Origin: an uncultured Aquimonas sp.
GTDB taxonomy: Bacteria > Pseudomonadota > Gammaproteobacteria > Xanthomonadales > Xanthomonadaceae
NCBI RefSeq assembly: GCF_937888285.1
Contig: NZ_CALART010000109.1
Span: forward strand, 1 to 64,000
Reading direction: 5' to 3'
Length of the DNA stretch: 64,000 nt
The notes beneath the pieces were generated by a model, which saw nothing but the letters and a program-made list of their open reading frames with translations, searched no databases and was not told the origin of the DNA. The first letter of the stretch is position 1, and every line of letters begins with the position of its first letter. Made by a program: the position numbers and the translations under genes. Shown piece by piece: positions 16,461-25,852 of this stretch.

Positions 16461-17018
16461 ATGCTCAACGACATCAAGAAGAACGCCCAGGAACGCATGC
16501 AGAAGAGCGTCGAAGCCCTGCGCTTCGAGCTGACCAAGCTGCGCACCGGCCGCGCCACCACCGCGCTGGTCGACCACCTCAAGGTCAACTACTACGGCTC
16601 GGACATGCCGCTGACCCAGGTTGCCTCGGTGGCGATTGCCGATGCCCGCTCAATCACGATCACCCCGTGGGAAAAGCAGATGGTGGGCCCGATCGAGAAG
16701 GCCATCCACGCCTCCGACCTCGGCCTGACCCCGAACACCGCCGGCACGGTGATCCGCATCAACCTGCCGCCGCTGACCGAGGAGCGCCGCAAGGAGCTGT
16801 CCAAGCACGTGGCCGGCGAGGGCGAGAACACCAAGGTGGCGATCCGCAACATCCGCCGCGATGCGATCCAGCAGGTCAAGGAGCTGCTCAAGGCCAAGAC
16901 CATCAGCGAGGACGAGGAGCGTCGCGCCGAGACCGACATCCAGACCCTGACCGACCGCTTCGTCAAGGACGTCGACGGCGTGGTCAAGGCCAAGGAAGAC
17001 GAGCTGATGGCGGTCTGA
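16461..17018 (+). CDS. frr: Ribosome recycling factor
   Basis: 185 residues, exactly the family length. It disassembles post-termination ribosomes with EF-G. The long three-helix bundle is clear: ALRFELTKLRTGRATTALVD and the conserved block AIHASDLGLTPNTAGTVIRI, then RIRRD-like RNIRRDAI. It lies 106 bases after pyrH and 27 before uppS. Confidence 0.97.
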   Translation: MLNDIKKNAQERMQKSVEALRFELTKLRTGRATTALVDHLKVNYYGSDMPLTQVASVAIADARSITITPWEKQMVGPIEKAIHASDLGLTPNTAGTVIRINLPPLTEERRKELSKHVAGEGENTKVAIRNIRRDAIQQVKELLKAKTISEDEERRAETDIQTLTDRFVKDVDGVVKAKEDELMAV

Positions 17019-17045
17019 GCGGGCGCCCTTCTGGCTCCCGCCGGC

Positions 17046-17804
17046 ATGAGTGCCGCCCCGCCGACCGAGGCCACCGCCGCGACGGTGCCCCGCCATCTCG
17101 CCGTCATCATGGACGGCAACGGGCGCTGGGCGAAGCAGCGCGGCCGGCCGCGCACGCTCGGCCACCGCGCCGGTGCGCGCGCGGTCAACCTGTGCATCGA
17201 CTGGTGCATCGAGCGCGGCATCGGCGCGCTGACCCTGTTCGCCTTCTCCAGCGAGAACTGGCAGCGCCCGGCCGAGGAAGTCTCGGCCCTGATGGGCCTG
17301 TTCCTGCGCGCACTCGACCGCGAGGTCGAGGAGCTGCACCGGCGCCGCGTGCGCCTGCGTTTCATTGGCGAACGCAGCCACTTCAAGGCCGACCTGCAGG
17401 CCCGCATGGATCGCGCCGAGCTGCTGACGGCCGGCAATGGCGGGCTGCAGCTCAGCATCGCCGCAAGCTACGGCGGCCGCTGGGACATCGCGCGCGCGGC
17501 GCGACGGCTGGCCGAACGGGTGGCGCGCGGCGAATTGGACCCGGCGCAGATCGATGAAGCGCTGCTGCAGGCCGAGACCTGCCTCGCCGAGCTGCCGCCG
17601 CCGGACCTGTTCCTGCGCACCGGCGGCGACCAGCGCATCAGCAATTTCCTGCTCTGGCAGCTGGCCTACACCGAGCTGTACTTCACCGAAACCCTGTGGC
17701 CCGACCTCAGCCGCGACGCGCTGGACGAGGCGCTCGCCGCCTATGCCAGCCGCGAGCGCCGCTTCGGCCGCACCAGCGAACAGCTGAAGGAGACCCCCCC
17801 ATGA
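17046..17804 (+). CDS. uppS: Undecaprenyl diphosphate synthase
   Basis: 252 residues. A cis-prenyltransferase making the C55 lipid carrier for peptidoglycan and O-antigen precursors. The catalytic Asp is D23 in VIMDGNGRWAKQRG. Further blocks are TLFAFSSENWQRP and DLFLRTGGDQRISNFLLWQ. The stop overlaps the cdsA ATG (ATGA, 17801-17804), implying translational coupling. Confidence 0.96.
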   Translation: MSAAPPTEATAATVPRHLAVIMDGNGRWAKQRGRPRTLGHRAGARAVNLCIDWCIERGIGALTLFAFSSENWQRPAEEVSALMGLFLRALDREVEELHRRRVRLRFIGERSHFKADLQARMDRAELLTAGNGGLQLSIAASYGGRWDIARAARRLAERVARGELDPAQIDEALLQAETCLAELPPPDLFLRTGGDQRISNFLLWQLAYTELYFTETLWPDLSRDALDEALAAYASRERRFGRTSEQLKETPP

Positions 17805-18622
17805 ACCAGCGCGTGCTCACCGCGCTGCTGATGGCACCGCTGGCGATCAGCGCGCTGCTGTGGCTGCCCACCTCGATCCTGATGCCGCTGGTGGCCGTGA
17901 TTTTCCTGCTCGCCGCCTGGGAGTGGGCCGCGCTGATCGGCATCGAAGGCGCTGCCGGTCGCGCCGCCGTGCTGCTGCCGCCGGCAGCGCTGATGGCCTG
18001 GCTCTCGCACCAGAGCAGCCATCTGCACAACCTCTATCCGCTGGTCACCCTGATCGGCTGCGTGTGGTGGTTGCTGGCCACACTGTGGCTGCTGCGCCCG
18101 CGACTGCTGGCCGGCAACGCGCCGGTCAAACGCGGCGCCAAGCTGCTGATCCTGGTGCTGCTGATCGTGCCGGCCTGGGCAGGACTCGCGCTGCTGCATG
18201 CCGATGAGCCGGTCGGCCCGCGCTGGGCCCTGTTCGCGATCGCCCTGGTGTGGGCAGCGGACACCGGCGCCTTCTATGCGGGCACGCGCATCGGCGGGCG
18301 CAAGCTGTGCCCCTCGATCAGCCCCGGCAAGACCTGGGCGGGCTTCTGGGGCGGGCTGACGGCTGCCCTGCTGCTGTCGAGCGCCTGCTTCGCCCTGCTG
18401 GGCCTCGGCATCGCCCAGCTGCCGGCCCTGCTGCTGCTGACTCTGGTGACCGCACTGGCCTCGGTGCTGGGCGATCTGTTCGAAAGCGTGATCAAGCGCC
18501 AGGGCGGAGCCAAGGATTCGGGTCACTTGATTCCCGGCCACGGCGGCGTGTTCGACCGCGTCGACAGCGTCGTCGCGGCCCTGCCGGTGTTCGCGGTCGG
18601 CAAAGTCTGGCTGGGCCTGTGA
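17801..18622 (+). CDS. cdsA: Phosphatidate cytidylyltransferase
   Basis: 273 residues with about eight membrane helices. It makes CDP-diacylglycerol from CTP and phosphatidic acid at the inner membrane. The C-terminal CDS signature is present: SVLGDLFESVIKRQGGAKDS followed by GHLIPGHGGVFDRVDS. It is coupled to uppS and to dxr by four-base overlaps on either side. Confidence 0.95.
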   Translation: MNQRVLTALLMAPLAISALLWLPTSILMPLVAVIFLLAAWEWAALIGIEGAAGRAAVLLPPAALMAWLSHQSSHLHNLYPLVTLIGCVWWLLATLWLLRPRLLAGNAPVKRGAKLLILVLLIVPAWAGLALLHADEPVGPRWALFAIALVWAADTGAFYAGTRIGGRKLCPSISPGKTWAGFWGGLTAALLLSSACFALLGLGIAQLPALLLLTLVTALASVLGDLFESVIKRQGGAKDSGHLIPGHGGVFDRVDSVVAALPVFAVGKVWLGL

Positions 18623-19788
18623 GGCGGGTCGCGGTCTTCGGCGCCACCGGCTCGATCGGCGGCAGCGCGCTGGATGTGATCGGCCGCCACCCCGAGCGTT
18701 TCCGCGCCAGCATTCTCAGCGCCAACGACCAGGTCGACGCGCTGCTCTCGCTCTGCGAGCGGCATCGCCCCGAGCTGGCGATCATCGCCAATCCGCTGCA
18801 CTACGTCGCGCTCAAGCACGGCCTCGCCCAGCGCGGCCTTGCCACCGAAGCGGCCGCCGGCCCCGACGCGCTGGAAGCGGCCGCCCGCTCTGGGCTGTGC
18901 GACACAGTGCTGGCCGCGATTGTCGGTGCCGCCGGCCTGCGCTCGACCCTGGCCGCCGCCGAAGCCGGCAAGCGCCTGCTGCTGGCCAACAAGGAAAGCA
19001 TCGTCGTCGCCGGCGCCCTGCTGCTGGACGCAGTGCGTCGCAGCGGCGCCGAGCTGATTCCGGTCGACTCCGAGCACAGCGCACTGTTCCAGTGCCTGCC
19101 CCAGCCCGCGGTCGGACACGGCTTCGATGCGCGCCTCCGCCGGCTGGTGCTGACCGCCTCGGGCGGGCCGTTCCGCGGCCGCAAGCGCGCGGAGCTTGCG
19201 CAGATCACCCCGGAGCAGGCCTGCGCGCATCCGAACTGGAGCATGGGCCGCAAGATCTCGGTCGATTCGGCCAGCCTGATGAACAAGGGCCTGGAAGTCA
19301 TCGAGGCGCACTGGCTGTTCGGCGCACCCGCCGAGCGCATCGAAGTGGTGGTGCATCCGCAGAGCATCGTGCACTCGCTGGTCGAGTATCTCGACGGCTC
19401 GCTGCTGGCCCAGCTCGGCCCGCCGGACATGCGCACCGCCATCGCCTGCGCCCTGGCGTGGCCGGAACGGGTCGAGGCCGGCGTCTCCGCGCTGGATCTG
19501 GTGAAGATGGGTCGGCTCGACTTCGAGGCACCCGACACCGAGGCCTTCCCCTGCCTGCGGCTGGCATTCGAGGCCCTGCGTACGGGTCCGGCGGCGACGA
19601 CCTGCCTGAACGCGGCCAATGAAGAGGCGGTTTCAGGCTTTCTTCAGGGCCGCTTGGGCTTCCTAGGCATCCCCGAGCTGATCGATGCCTGCCTGCAGCG
19701 GTTCGGGGGCGAACGCGCCGACGATCTGCCGGCGCTCCTCGCTCTGGACGCCCGGGTGCGCGAACATGCGCGCAGCGGCCTCTGCTGA
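18619..19788 (+). CDS. dxr: 1-deoxy-D-xylulose 5-phosphate reductoisomerase
   Basis: 389 residues from a GTG that overlaps the cdsA stop (GTGA). Second step of the MEP isoprenoid pathway, giving 2-C-methyl-D-erythritol 4-phosphate with NADPH. The N-terminal Rossmann motif VAVFGATGSIGGSALDVI, LLANKESIV, the metal/substrate block PVDSEHSALFQCL, and GRKISVDSASLMNKGLEVIE are all intact. In this operon it supplies precursors upstream of UppS. Confidence 0.96.
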   Translation: MRRVAVFGATGSIGGSALDVIGRHPERFRASILSANDQVDALLSLCERHRPELAIIANPLHYVALKHGLAQRGLATEAAAGPDALEAAARSGLCDTVLAAIVGAAGLRSTLAAAEAGKRLLLANKESIVVAGALLLDAVRRSGAELIPVDSEHSALFQCLPQPAVGHGFDARLRRLVLTASGGPFRGRKRAELAQITPEQACAHPNWSMGRKISVDSASLMNKGLEVIEAHWLFGAPAERIEVVVHPQSIVHSLVEYLDGSLLAQLGPPDMRTAIACALAWPERVEAGVSALDLVKMGRLDFEAPDTEAFPCLRLAFEALRTGPAATTCLNAANEEAVSGFLQGRLGFLGIPELIDACLQRFGGERADDLPALLALDARVREHARSGLC

Positions 19789-19816
19789 AGGCCCCCTCTA
19801 GGACGCGCAGCCCGCA

Positions 19817-21184
19817 ATGCAGGACATCGTAGGTTCCATCTGGTGGCTGATCGTCAGCCTCGGCATCCTGGTCACCTTCCACGAGTTCGGCCACTACTGG
19901 GTCGCGCGCCGCTGTGGCGTGCGCGTGCTGCGCTTCTCGGTGGGCTTCGGCAAGCCGCTGTGGACGCGCATCGGCCGCGACGGCACCGAATACGTGGTGG
20001 CCGCCCTGCCGCTGGGCGGATACGTCAAGATGCTCGACGAGCGCGAGGCCGAGGTGCCCGCCGACCAGCTCGACCAGGCCTTCAACCGCAAGCCCCTGCG
20101 CCAGCGCGTCGCCATCGTCGCCGCCGGCCCGATCTTCAACCTGCTGCTCTGCCTGCTGCTGCTGTGGGGCATGTTCCTGGTCGGCAAGGGCGACTACCAG
20201 CCGCTGGTGGGGCGCGCCGACAAGATCGCCGCCGAGGCCGGATTCCGTGAAGGCGACCGCATCCTCAGCGTCGACGGCGAGGCCATGCAGACCTGGACCC
20301 ACGTCGGCATGGGCCTGATCGGCGCCGCACTGGACCGCCGCAGCGTGGCGGTGGAGGTGCTCGATGCCGAGGGCAACGCGCGTACGCGTCAGCTCGACCT
20401 GAGCCGCCTGCCCGAGGGCGTCAAGGAGTCCGCGCTGATGCCGGCGATCGGGCTGGTGCCGCAGCAGGTGCTGCTGGCGCCGGTGATCGGAGAGGTGTCC
20501 GCGGGTGCGCCCGCCGCGCAGGCAGGCCTGCAGGCGGGCGACCGGATCCTCGGCATCGACGGGCAGCGCATCGCCTCCTGGGACCAGGTGACCCCTCGCG
20601 TTCTCGAGGCGGCCGAGGCCGGGCGCCCGGCACGCCTGAGTTTCGAGCGCGCCGGCTCGATCCAGGAAGTGACGCTGACGCCTGCGCCCAACCCGGAGGC
20701 GCAGACCAACCCACAGGCGCCGCCCTTCATCCTCGGCCTGCGCGCCCAGCCGGCCTCTGCCCCGCACGATGCCGTGCTGCGCTACGGGCCCATCGAGGCA
20801 GTGGCTGCGTCGTTCCGCGAGACCTGGCGCCTGACCACGACCACCTTCGGCATGCTCTACCGCATGGTGACCGGCGTGGCCTCGCTGCAGAACCTGTCGG
20901 GGCCCATCTCGATCGCCCAGTACGCCAACGACTCGGCCCAGCGCGGCCTCGCCTGGTTCCTGTTCTTCCTGGGCGTGCTCTCGCTCAGCCTGTGCATCAT
21001 GAACCTCCTGCCCATACCGATCTTGGACGGGGGTCATCTGCTGTATTACCTTATCGAAGCGATCAAAGGCGCGCCGGTCAGCGAGAAGTCCCTGATCCTC
21101 GGCCAGTACGTCGGCTTGGCAATGCTGGGCGGCCTGATGGCCCTCGCGTTCTACAACGACATCCTGCGCCTGTTCAGTTCTTGA
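19817..21184 (+). CDS. rseP: Site-2 protease RseP
   Basis: 455 residues. An intramembrane zinc protease that cleaves anti-sigma factor RseA and remnant signal peptides. The active site HEFGH (22-26) lies in the first helix; two PDZ-like domains follow (the second around AGLQAGDRILGIDGQRI), then the C-terminal NLLPIPILDGGH supplying the third zinc ligand. It lies 28 bases after dxr and 163 before bamA. Confidence 0.96.
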   Translation: MQDIVGSIWWLIVSLGILVTFHEFGHYWVARRCGVRVLRFSVGFGKPLWTRIGRDGTEYVVAALPLGGYVKMLDEREAEVPADQLDQAFNRKPLRQRVAIVAAGPIFNLLLCLLLLWGMFLVGKGDYQPLVGRADKIAAEAGFREGDRILSVDGEAMQTWTHVGMGLIGAALDRRSVAVEVLDAEGNARTRQLDLSRLPEGVKESALMPAIGLVPQQVLLAPVIGEVSAGAPAAQAGLQAGDRILGIDGQRIASWDQVTPRVLEAAEAGRPARLSFERAGSIQEVTLTPAPNPEAQTNPQAPPFILGLRAQPASAPHDAVLRYGPIEAVAASFRETWRLTTTTFGMLYRMVTGVASLQNLSGPISIAQYANDSAQRGLAWFLFFLGVLSLSLCIMNLLPIPILDGGHLLYYLIEAIKGAPVSEKSLILGQYVGLAMLGGLMALAFYNDILRLFSS

Positions 21185-21347
21185 GCCGGAAAGACGCCTC
21201 CGCCGTGCGGGCACGCCCTACCCGCCCGGCACCCCCCAGCCCCTTCCCGGGGAGCGCCCGCCGAACGGGACTCTCCGCCGAGGGTGTGTATGCCTGCAGC
21301 TGCGCTATCCAGTCGCGGACGGGCGCCTTTGAACGGAAACGGACCCG

Positions 21348-23723
21348 ATGAGCAACCGATACACCGCGCTCCCCCTGCTGGCCTTCGTGATTGCCGCCCC
21401 CGTGCAGGCCCAGAGCTTCGAGCCCTTCGTCATCTCGGACATCCGCGTCGACGGCCTGCAGCGGATCTCGGCGGGCACGGTCTTCACCTACCTGCCGCTG
21501 GAGCTGGGTGACCGCGTCGGCCGCGCCGAGGCCTCGGATGCCATCCGCGCGCTGTTCCGCACCGGCTTCTTCAGCGACGTCAAACTGGATCGCCAGGGCG
21601 ACGGCATCCTGGTGGTGACGGTCACCGAACGACCGGCCATCAACAGCATCACCCTGACCGGCAACAAGGACATCAAGACCGAGGAGCTGACCAAGGGCCT
21701 GTCCGGCATCGGCCTGTCCGAGGGCGAGACCTTCAACCAGCTGCAGCTGGACAAGGTCACCCAGGAACTGACCCGCCAGTACAACAACCGCGGCAAGTAC
21801 AACGTCTCGATCAGCCCGACGGTCAGCCAGCTCGACCGCAACCGCGTCGACATCAAGATCGACATCAAGGAAGGTCGCGCTGCCAAGATCAAGCACCTGA
21901 ACCTGGTCGGCAACAACACCTTCAGCAACGAGGAAATCCTCGAAGAGTGGGAGTCGGGCACCACCAACTGGCTGTCCTGGTACCGCCAGGATGACCAGTA
22001 CTCGCGCGAGAAGCTCTCGGGCGACCTGGAGAAGCTGACCTCGTTCTACCTCGACCGCGGCTATGTCGACTTCAACATCGAGTCGAGCCAGGTCTCGATC
22101 AGCCCAGACCGCCGCGACATGTACATCACCGCCAGCGTCAGCGAGGGCGAGGTCTACACGGTGTCCGACGTCAAGGTCTCGGGCGACACCGTGATCCCGG
22201 TGGAGGAGATGGAGAAGCTGGTGTTCATCGCCGAAGGTCAGACCTTCTCGCGGCGTCTTCTGGAATTCACCTCCGACGCGATGACCAACACCCTGTCGAA
22301 CATCGGCTACGCCTTCGCCAACGTGAACCCGGTGCCGACCGTCGACCGCGAGAAGCGCACGGTCTCGATCAATTTCGTGGTCGATCCGGGCAAGCGCGTC
22401 AACGTCCGCCGCATCGTGTTCAAGGGCAATACGCGCACCTCCGACGAGGTGCTGCGCCGCGAGATGCGCCAGTTCGAGGGCATGTGGTTCTCGCAGGCGG
22501 CGATCGATCGCAGCAAGATCCGCCTGCAGCGACTGGGCTTCTTCGACGACGTCACCATCGACACGCCGCAGGTGCCGGGCACCGAGGACCAGGTCGATGT
22601 CGAGATCAGCGTCACCGAGCGGACTTCGGGCAGTTTCCAGTTCGGCCTCGGCTATTCGCAGTATTCGGGCCTGATCACCACCGTGTCGGTGCAGCAGAGC
22701 AACTTCTTCGGCACCGGCAACCAGATCGGCGTGACGGTGCAGAACAACAGCTTCGTCAAGCGCATGGATTTCTCCTACTTCGACCCGTACTTCACTGAAG
22801 ACGGCGTCTCGGTGGGCTACAACATGAGCTACCGCGAGCTCGACCAGGGCGACGCCAACCTCGCCAACTTCAGCTCGGACTCCGGCAGCTTCCGCGCGAT
22901 CTTCGGCCTGCCGATCACCGAAACCGACACCGTCGGACTCTCCTTCGGCATCGACAGCAACAGCATCACGCCGTTCGAGGGCTTCACGCCGCAGGAGATC
23001 GTCGACTACATCAACGCGCTGGAACGCCGTACCTTCAACTCCTGGCGCTCCGAGCTGTCGTGGTCGCGCAACACCACCAACGCCTTCTTCAACCCCACCC
23101 GCGGCACCTTCCAGCGGGTCGCGGCGGAAGTGACCCTGCCGGGCTCGACGGTCGAGTACTACAAGCTCAGCTACGAGTTCAACCGCTACTGGCCGCTGTC
23201 CCGCCATCTGGTGCTGCTGACCCGCGCCGACATCGGCTACGGCGACAGCTACGGCGAGCGCAAGGAACGCACGATCGACTTCACCGATGCCCAGGGCAAT
23301 CCGGCGCAGCGTGTCGTCGTGGCGGACGGCCTGCCCTTCTTCGAGAACTTCTACGCCGGCGGCGAACGCTCGATCCGCGGCTTCGAGACCAACACCCTGG
23401 GCCCGGTCGGCTTCGGCACGCTGGCGCCCGACACGCGCCAGCCGCTGGGCGGCTCGCTGAAGACCGCCGGCAGCTTCGAGTTCATCTTCCCCACCCTGCT
23501 CGACTCGAACAGCGCACGCGTGTCGGCCTTCATCGACTACGGCAACGTCTTCGCCGGCACCGACAACTTCAGCGCCAGTGAACTGCGCGCCAGCGCCGGC
23601 ATCGCCCTGCAGTGGCAGGCGCCAATCGGCCCGATCACCATCAGCTGGGCGCAGCCGCTGAAGTACGACCGCGAGATCGATCGCGTCGAGAAGCTGCAGT
23701 TCACCTTCGGCACCCTGTTCTGA
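21348..23723 (+). CDS. bamA: Outer membrane assembly factor BamA
   Basis: 791 residues. It starts with a signal peptide (to about AQS), five POTRA domains follow (~25-420), then a 16-strand barrel. The L6 motif (V/I)RGF appears in GGERSIRGFETNTLGP, and the terminal strand ends in Phe (LQFTFGTLF). It inserts beta-barrel proteins into the outer membrane. Its own promoter could lie in the 163 bases upstream, but no sigma-E consensus is evident. Confidence 0.97.
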   Translation: MSNRYTALPLLAFVIAAPVQAQSFEPFVISDIRVDGLQRISAGTVFTYLPLELGDRVGRAEASDAIRALFRTGFFSDVKLDRQGDGILVVTVTERPAINSITLTGNKDIKTEELTKGLSGIGLSEGETFNQLQLDKVTQELTRQYNNRGKYNVSISPTVSQLDRNRVDIKIDIKEGRAAKIKHLNLVGNNTFSNEEILEEWESGTTNWLSWYRQDDQYSREKLSGDLEKLTSFYLDRGYVDFNIESSQVSISPDRRDMYITASVSEGEVYTVSDVKVSGDTVIPVEEMEKLVFIAEGQTFSRRLLEFTSDAMTNTLSNIGYAFANVNPVPTVDREKRTVSINFVVDPGKRVNVRRIVFKGNTRTSDEVLRREMRQFEGMWFSQAAIDRSKIRLQRLGFFDDVTIDTPQVPGTEDQVDVEISVTERTSGSFQFGLGYSQYSGLITTVSVQQSNFFGTGNQIGVTVQNNSFVKRMDFSYFDPYFTEDGVSVGYNMSYRELDQGDANLANFSSDSGSFRAIFGLPITETDTVGLSFGIDSNSITPFEGFTPQEIVDYINALERRTFNSWRSELSWSRNTTNAFFNPTRGTFQRVAAEVTLPGSTVEYYKLSYEFNRYWPLSRHLVLLTRADIGYGDSYGERKERTIDFTDAQGNPAQRVVVADGLPFFENFYAGGERSIRGFETNTLGPVGFGTLAPDTRQPLGGSLKTAGSFEFIFPTLLDSNSARVSAFIDYGNVFAGTDNFSASELRASAGIALQWQAPIGPITISWAQPLKYDREIDRVEKLQFTFGTLF

Positions 23724-23757
23724 GCACGGCCCTGGAGCCCTGCCGGAACCGCCGCCG

Positions 23758-24339
23758 ATGCTCCGACGCCCGCGCGTCCACAGGCCTCCCTTCGCCGCGG
23801 GCAAGCGCGGCCGGGGCTGGCGCGCCCTGCCCCTGCTGATCGGCCTGATCGCAACGATGGCATTGGCGACGGCGGCCGTGGCACAGCAGGCGGCCGCCAC
23901 TCGCATCGCCTACGTGGACATGAAGCGGCTGATCGACGATTCACCGCAGGTGCGCGAGGCCCGCGCGCGCCTGCAGCGTGAGTTCGACGCCTCGATCGCC
24001 CTGCTGCGCGAGGATGAGCAGCGCGTCGCTGCCCTGCAGTCGAGGCTGCTGAGCGCAGAGGGCGAGCAGGCTACCGCCCTGCGCGCCGAACTGGATCCCC
24101 TGCGCCGCTCCGTCGAGCGCACCCGCGAGCGACTGCGCTCGGAACTGGAGAACCGCAGCGAGCAGGAAGTGCAGCGCGCCTGGCCGGTACTCAACGAGGC
24201 CATCGCCCAGTACGCGCGGAGCAACGACCTCGATCTGGTGGTGTCCAGCGGTGCGCTGTATGTTTCCGGCCGCGTCGACATCACCGACCGCGTGCTCGAC
24301 CTGCTGGAGCGCGAGCGCAGGCTGGACGGCGAACCGTGA
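23758..24339 (+). CDS. skp: OmpH/Skp-family periplasmic chaperone
   Basis: 193 residues. An N-terminal hydrophobic signal segment at ~22-43 follows an unusually long basic stretch (MLRRPRVHRPPFAAGKRGRG), so the true start may be later. The mature part begins TRIAYVDMKRLIDDSPQV, the OmpH start motif, and continues as a long coiled coil rich in Arg/Glu. Skp chaperones unfolded outer-membrane proteins; the bamA-skp-lpxD order supports the assignment. The stop overlaps lpxD by four bases. Confidence 0.88.
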   Translation: MLRRPRVHRPPFAAGKRGRGWRALPLLIGLIATMALATAAVAQQAAATRIAYVDMKRLIDDSPQVREARARLQREFDASIALLREDEQRVAALQSRLLSAEGEQATALRAELDPLRRSVERTRERLRSELENRSEQEVQRAWPVLNEAIAQYARSNDLDLVVSSGALYVSGRVDITDRVLDLLERERRLDGEP

Positions 24340-25388
24340 ACGCAGCACCCGTCTTCACTCTGGAAACGCTGGCGCAGCGCTTCGGGCTGGAATACCGCGG
24401 TGCCGGCGCGACCCGCATCGACGGCGTGGCGACCCTGGCAGGTGCCGGCGACGGCAAGCTGGGTTTCCTGGCCAACAGCGCGTACCGGCGCGACCTCGCC
24501 GGCACCCTCGCCAGCGCGGTGGTGCTGCGCGCGGCCGACGCCGACGCCGCGCCCTGCCCGGTCCTGATCGCCCGTGACCCCTACGTGGCATTCGCCGAGA
24601 TCGCCGCGCTCTTCGAGGCACAGCCCGAAGCGGTCGCCGGCGTACATCCAACGGCAATCATCGATCCAAGCGCAAACATCGCGGCGGACGCCAGCGTCGG
24701 GCCGCACTGCAGCGTTGGCGCCCGCTCGCGCATCGAAGCTGGCGCCGTACTCGGCCCGGGCTGCGTGATCGGCGAGGACTGTACCGTCGGCGCGCACAGC
24801 ACACTGGTCGCGCGGGTGACCCTGGTGACCCGCGTGCGCCTGGGCCGACGCGTGCGTATCCATCCGGGCGCCGTGCTGGGCGCCGACGGTTTCGGGCTCG
24901 CCATGAAGGCCGGCCAGTGGATCAAGGTGCCGCAGCTCGGCGGCGTCGAGATCGGCGACGACTGCGAGATCGGGGCCAACACCTGCATCGACCGCGGCGC
25001 GCTGGAGGACACCCGCCTCGGCGTGGATGTCCGCATCGACAACCTGGTGCAGGTCGGCCACAACGTGGTGATCGGCGACCATACGGCGGTGGCAGGGTGC
25101 GCGGCGATCGCCGGATCGGCGAAAATCGGCAGCTACTGCCTGATCGGCGGTGGCGTCGGCATCGTCGGCCACCTCAGCATCTGCGACAAGGTCACCCTGA
25201 CCGCACGCTCGCTGGTGACCAGCAGCATCGATCAGCCCGGCCAGTACTCCTCCGGCGTCCCGCTGCAGGAAAGCCGGCAGTGGCGACGCAACGCCGCGCG
25301 CTTCCGCCAGCTCGACCAGCTCGCGCGCCGCGTGCTGCGCGAGGGGCGCGAGAACAACAACAACGACAAGGACCCATCGAGCTCATGA
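24336..25388 (+). CDS. lpxD: UDP-3-O-acylglucosamine N-acyltransferase
   Basis: 350 residues from a GTG. Third step of lipid A synthesis, adding an acyl chain from acyl-ACP. An N-terminal uridine-binding domain precedes a left-handed beta helix of hexapeptide repeats from ~105 on. The catalytic His is H242 in VQVGHNVVIGDHTAVAG (E. coli H239). A polar Asn/Asp-rich tail (ENNNNDKDPSSS) ends the protein. Overlaps fabZ. Confidence 0.96.
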   Translation: MNAAPVFTLETLAQRFGLEYRGAGATRIDGVATLAGAGDGKLGFLANSAYRRDLAGTLASAVVLRAADADAAPCPVLIARDPYVAFAEIAALFEAQPEAVAGVHPTAIIDPSANIAADASVGPHCSVGARSRIEAGAVLGPGCVIGEDCTVGAHSTLVARVTLVTRVRLGRRVRIHPGAVLGADGFGLAMKAGQWIKVPQLGGVEIGDDCEIGANTCIDRGALEDTRLGVDVRIDNLVQVGHNVVIGDHTAVAGCAAIAGSAKIGSYCLIGGGVGIVGHLSICDKVTLTARSLVTSSIDQPGQYSSGVPLQESRQWRRNAARFRQLDQLARRVLREGRENNNNDKDPSSS

Positions 25389-25852
25389 GCGAGCCCTACC
25401 TGCCCGAACTGCCGGTCGACGTGACCCGGATCATGGGCATCCTGCCGCACCGCTACCCCTTCCTGCTGGTCGACCGGGTGATCGAGCTGGAGCCGCGCGC
25501 GCGCATCCGCGCGATCAAGAACGTGAGCATCAACGAGCCCTTCTTCCAGGGCCACTTTCCCGGCCATCCGGTGATGCCGGGCGTGCTGGTGGTCGAAGCC
25601 CTGGCCCAGGCCTCGGGTCTGTTGACCCAGCTGTCCGAGCCGCCCAAGCCCAAGGGCGAGGAACCGATCTTCTACCTGGTCAAGGTCGACAAGGCGCGCT
25701 TCGCGCGCACCGTGGTCCCCGGCGACCAGCTGGTGCTTGAGTCGGTGCAGAAGCGCATGCGCATGGGCATGGGCCAGTACGAGTGCGTGGCCACGGTCGA
25801 CGGCCGTGAAGTGGCCTGCTGCGAGATCCTGTGCGCGGAGCGCGCGTCATGA
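25385..25852 (+). CDS. fabZ: 3-hydroxyacyl-ACP dehydratase FabZ
   Basis: 155 residues. Hot-dog fold dehydratase of type II fatty acid synthesis. Catalytic His57 in QGHFPGHPVMPG and Glu71 in VVEALAQ match the E. coli spacing exactly. The start overlaps lpxD and the stop overlaps lpxA (ATGA both times), so translation of the lipid A genes is coupled through it. Confidence 0.97.
   Translation: MSEPYLPELPVDVTRIMGILPHRYPFLLVDRVIELEPRARIRAIKNVSINEPFFQGHFPGHPVMPGVLVVEALAQASGLLTQLSEPPKPKGEEPIFYLVKVDKARFARTVVPGDQLVLESVQKRMRMGMGQYECVATVDGREVACCEILCAERAS

Noticed and set aside
21174..23906. 910-codon open frame opposite bamA
   Set aside because: Mirror of bamA codon structure; low-complexity Val/Asp/Leu-rich translation with no motifs or ribosome site.
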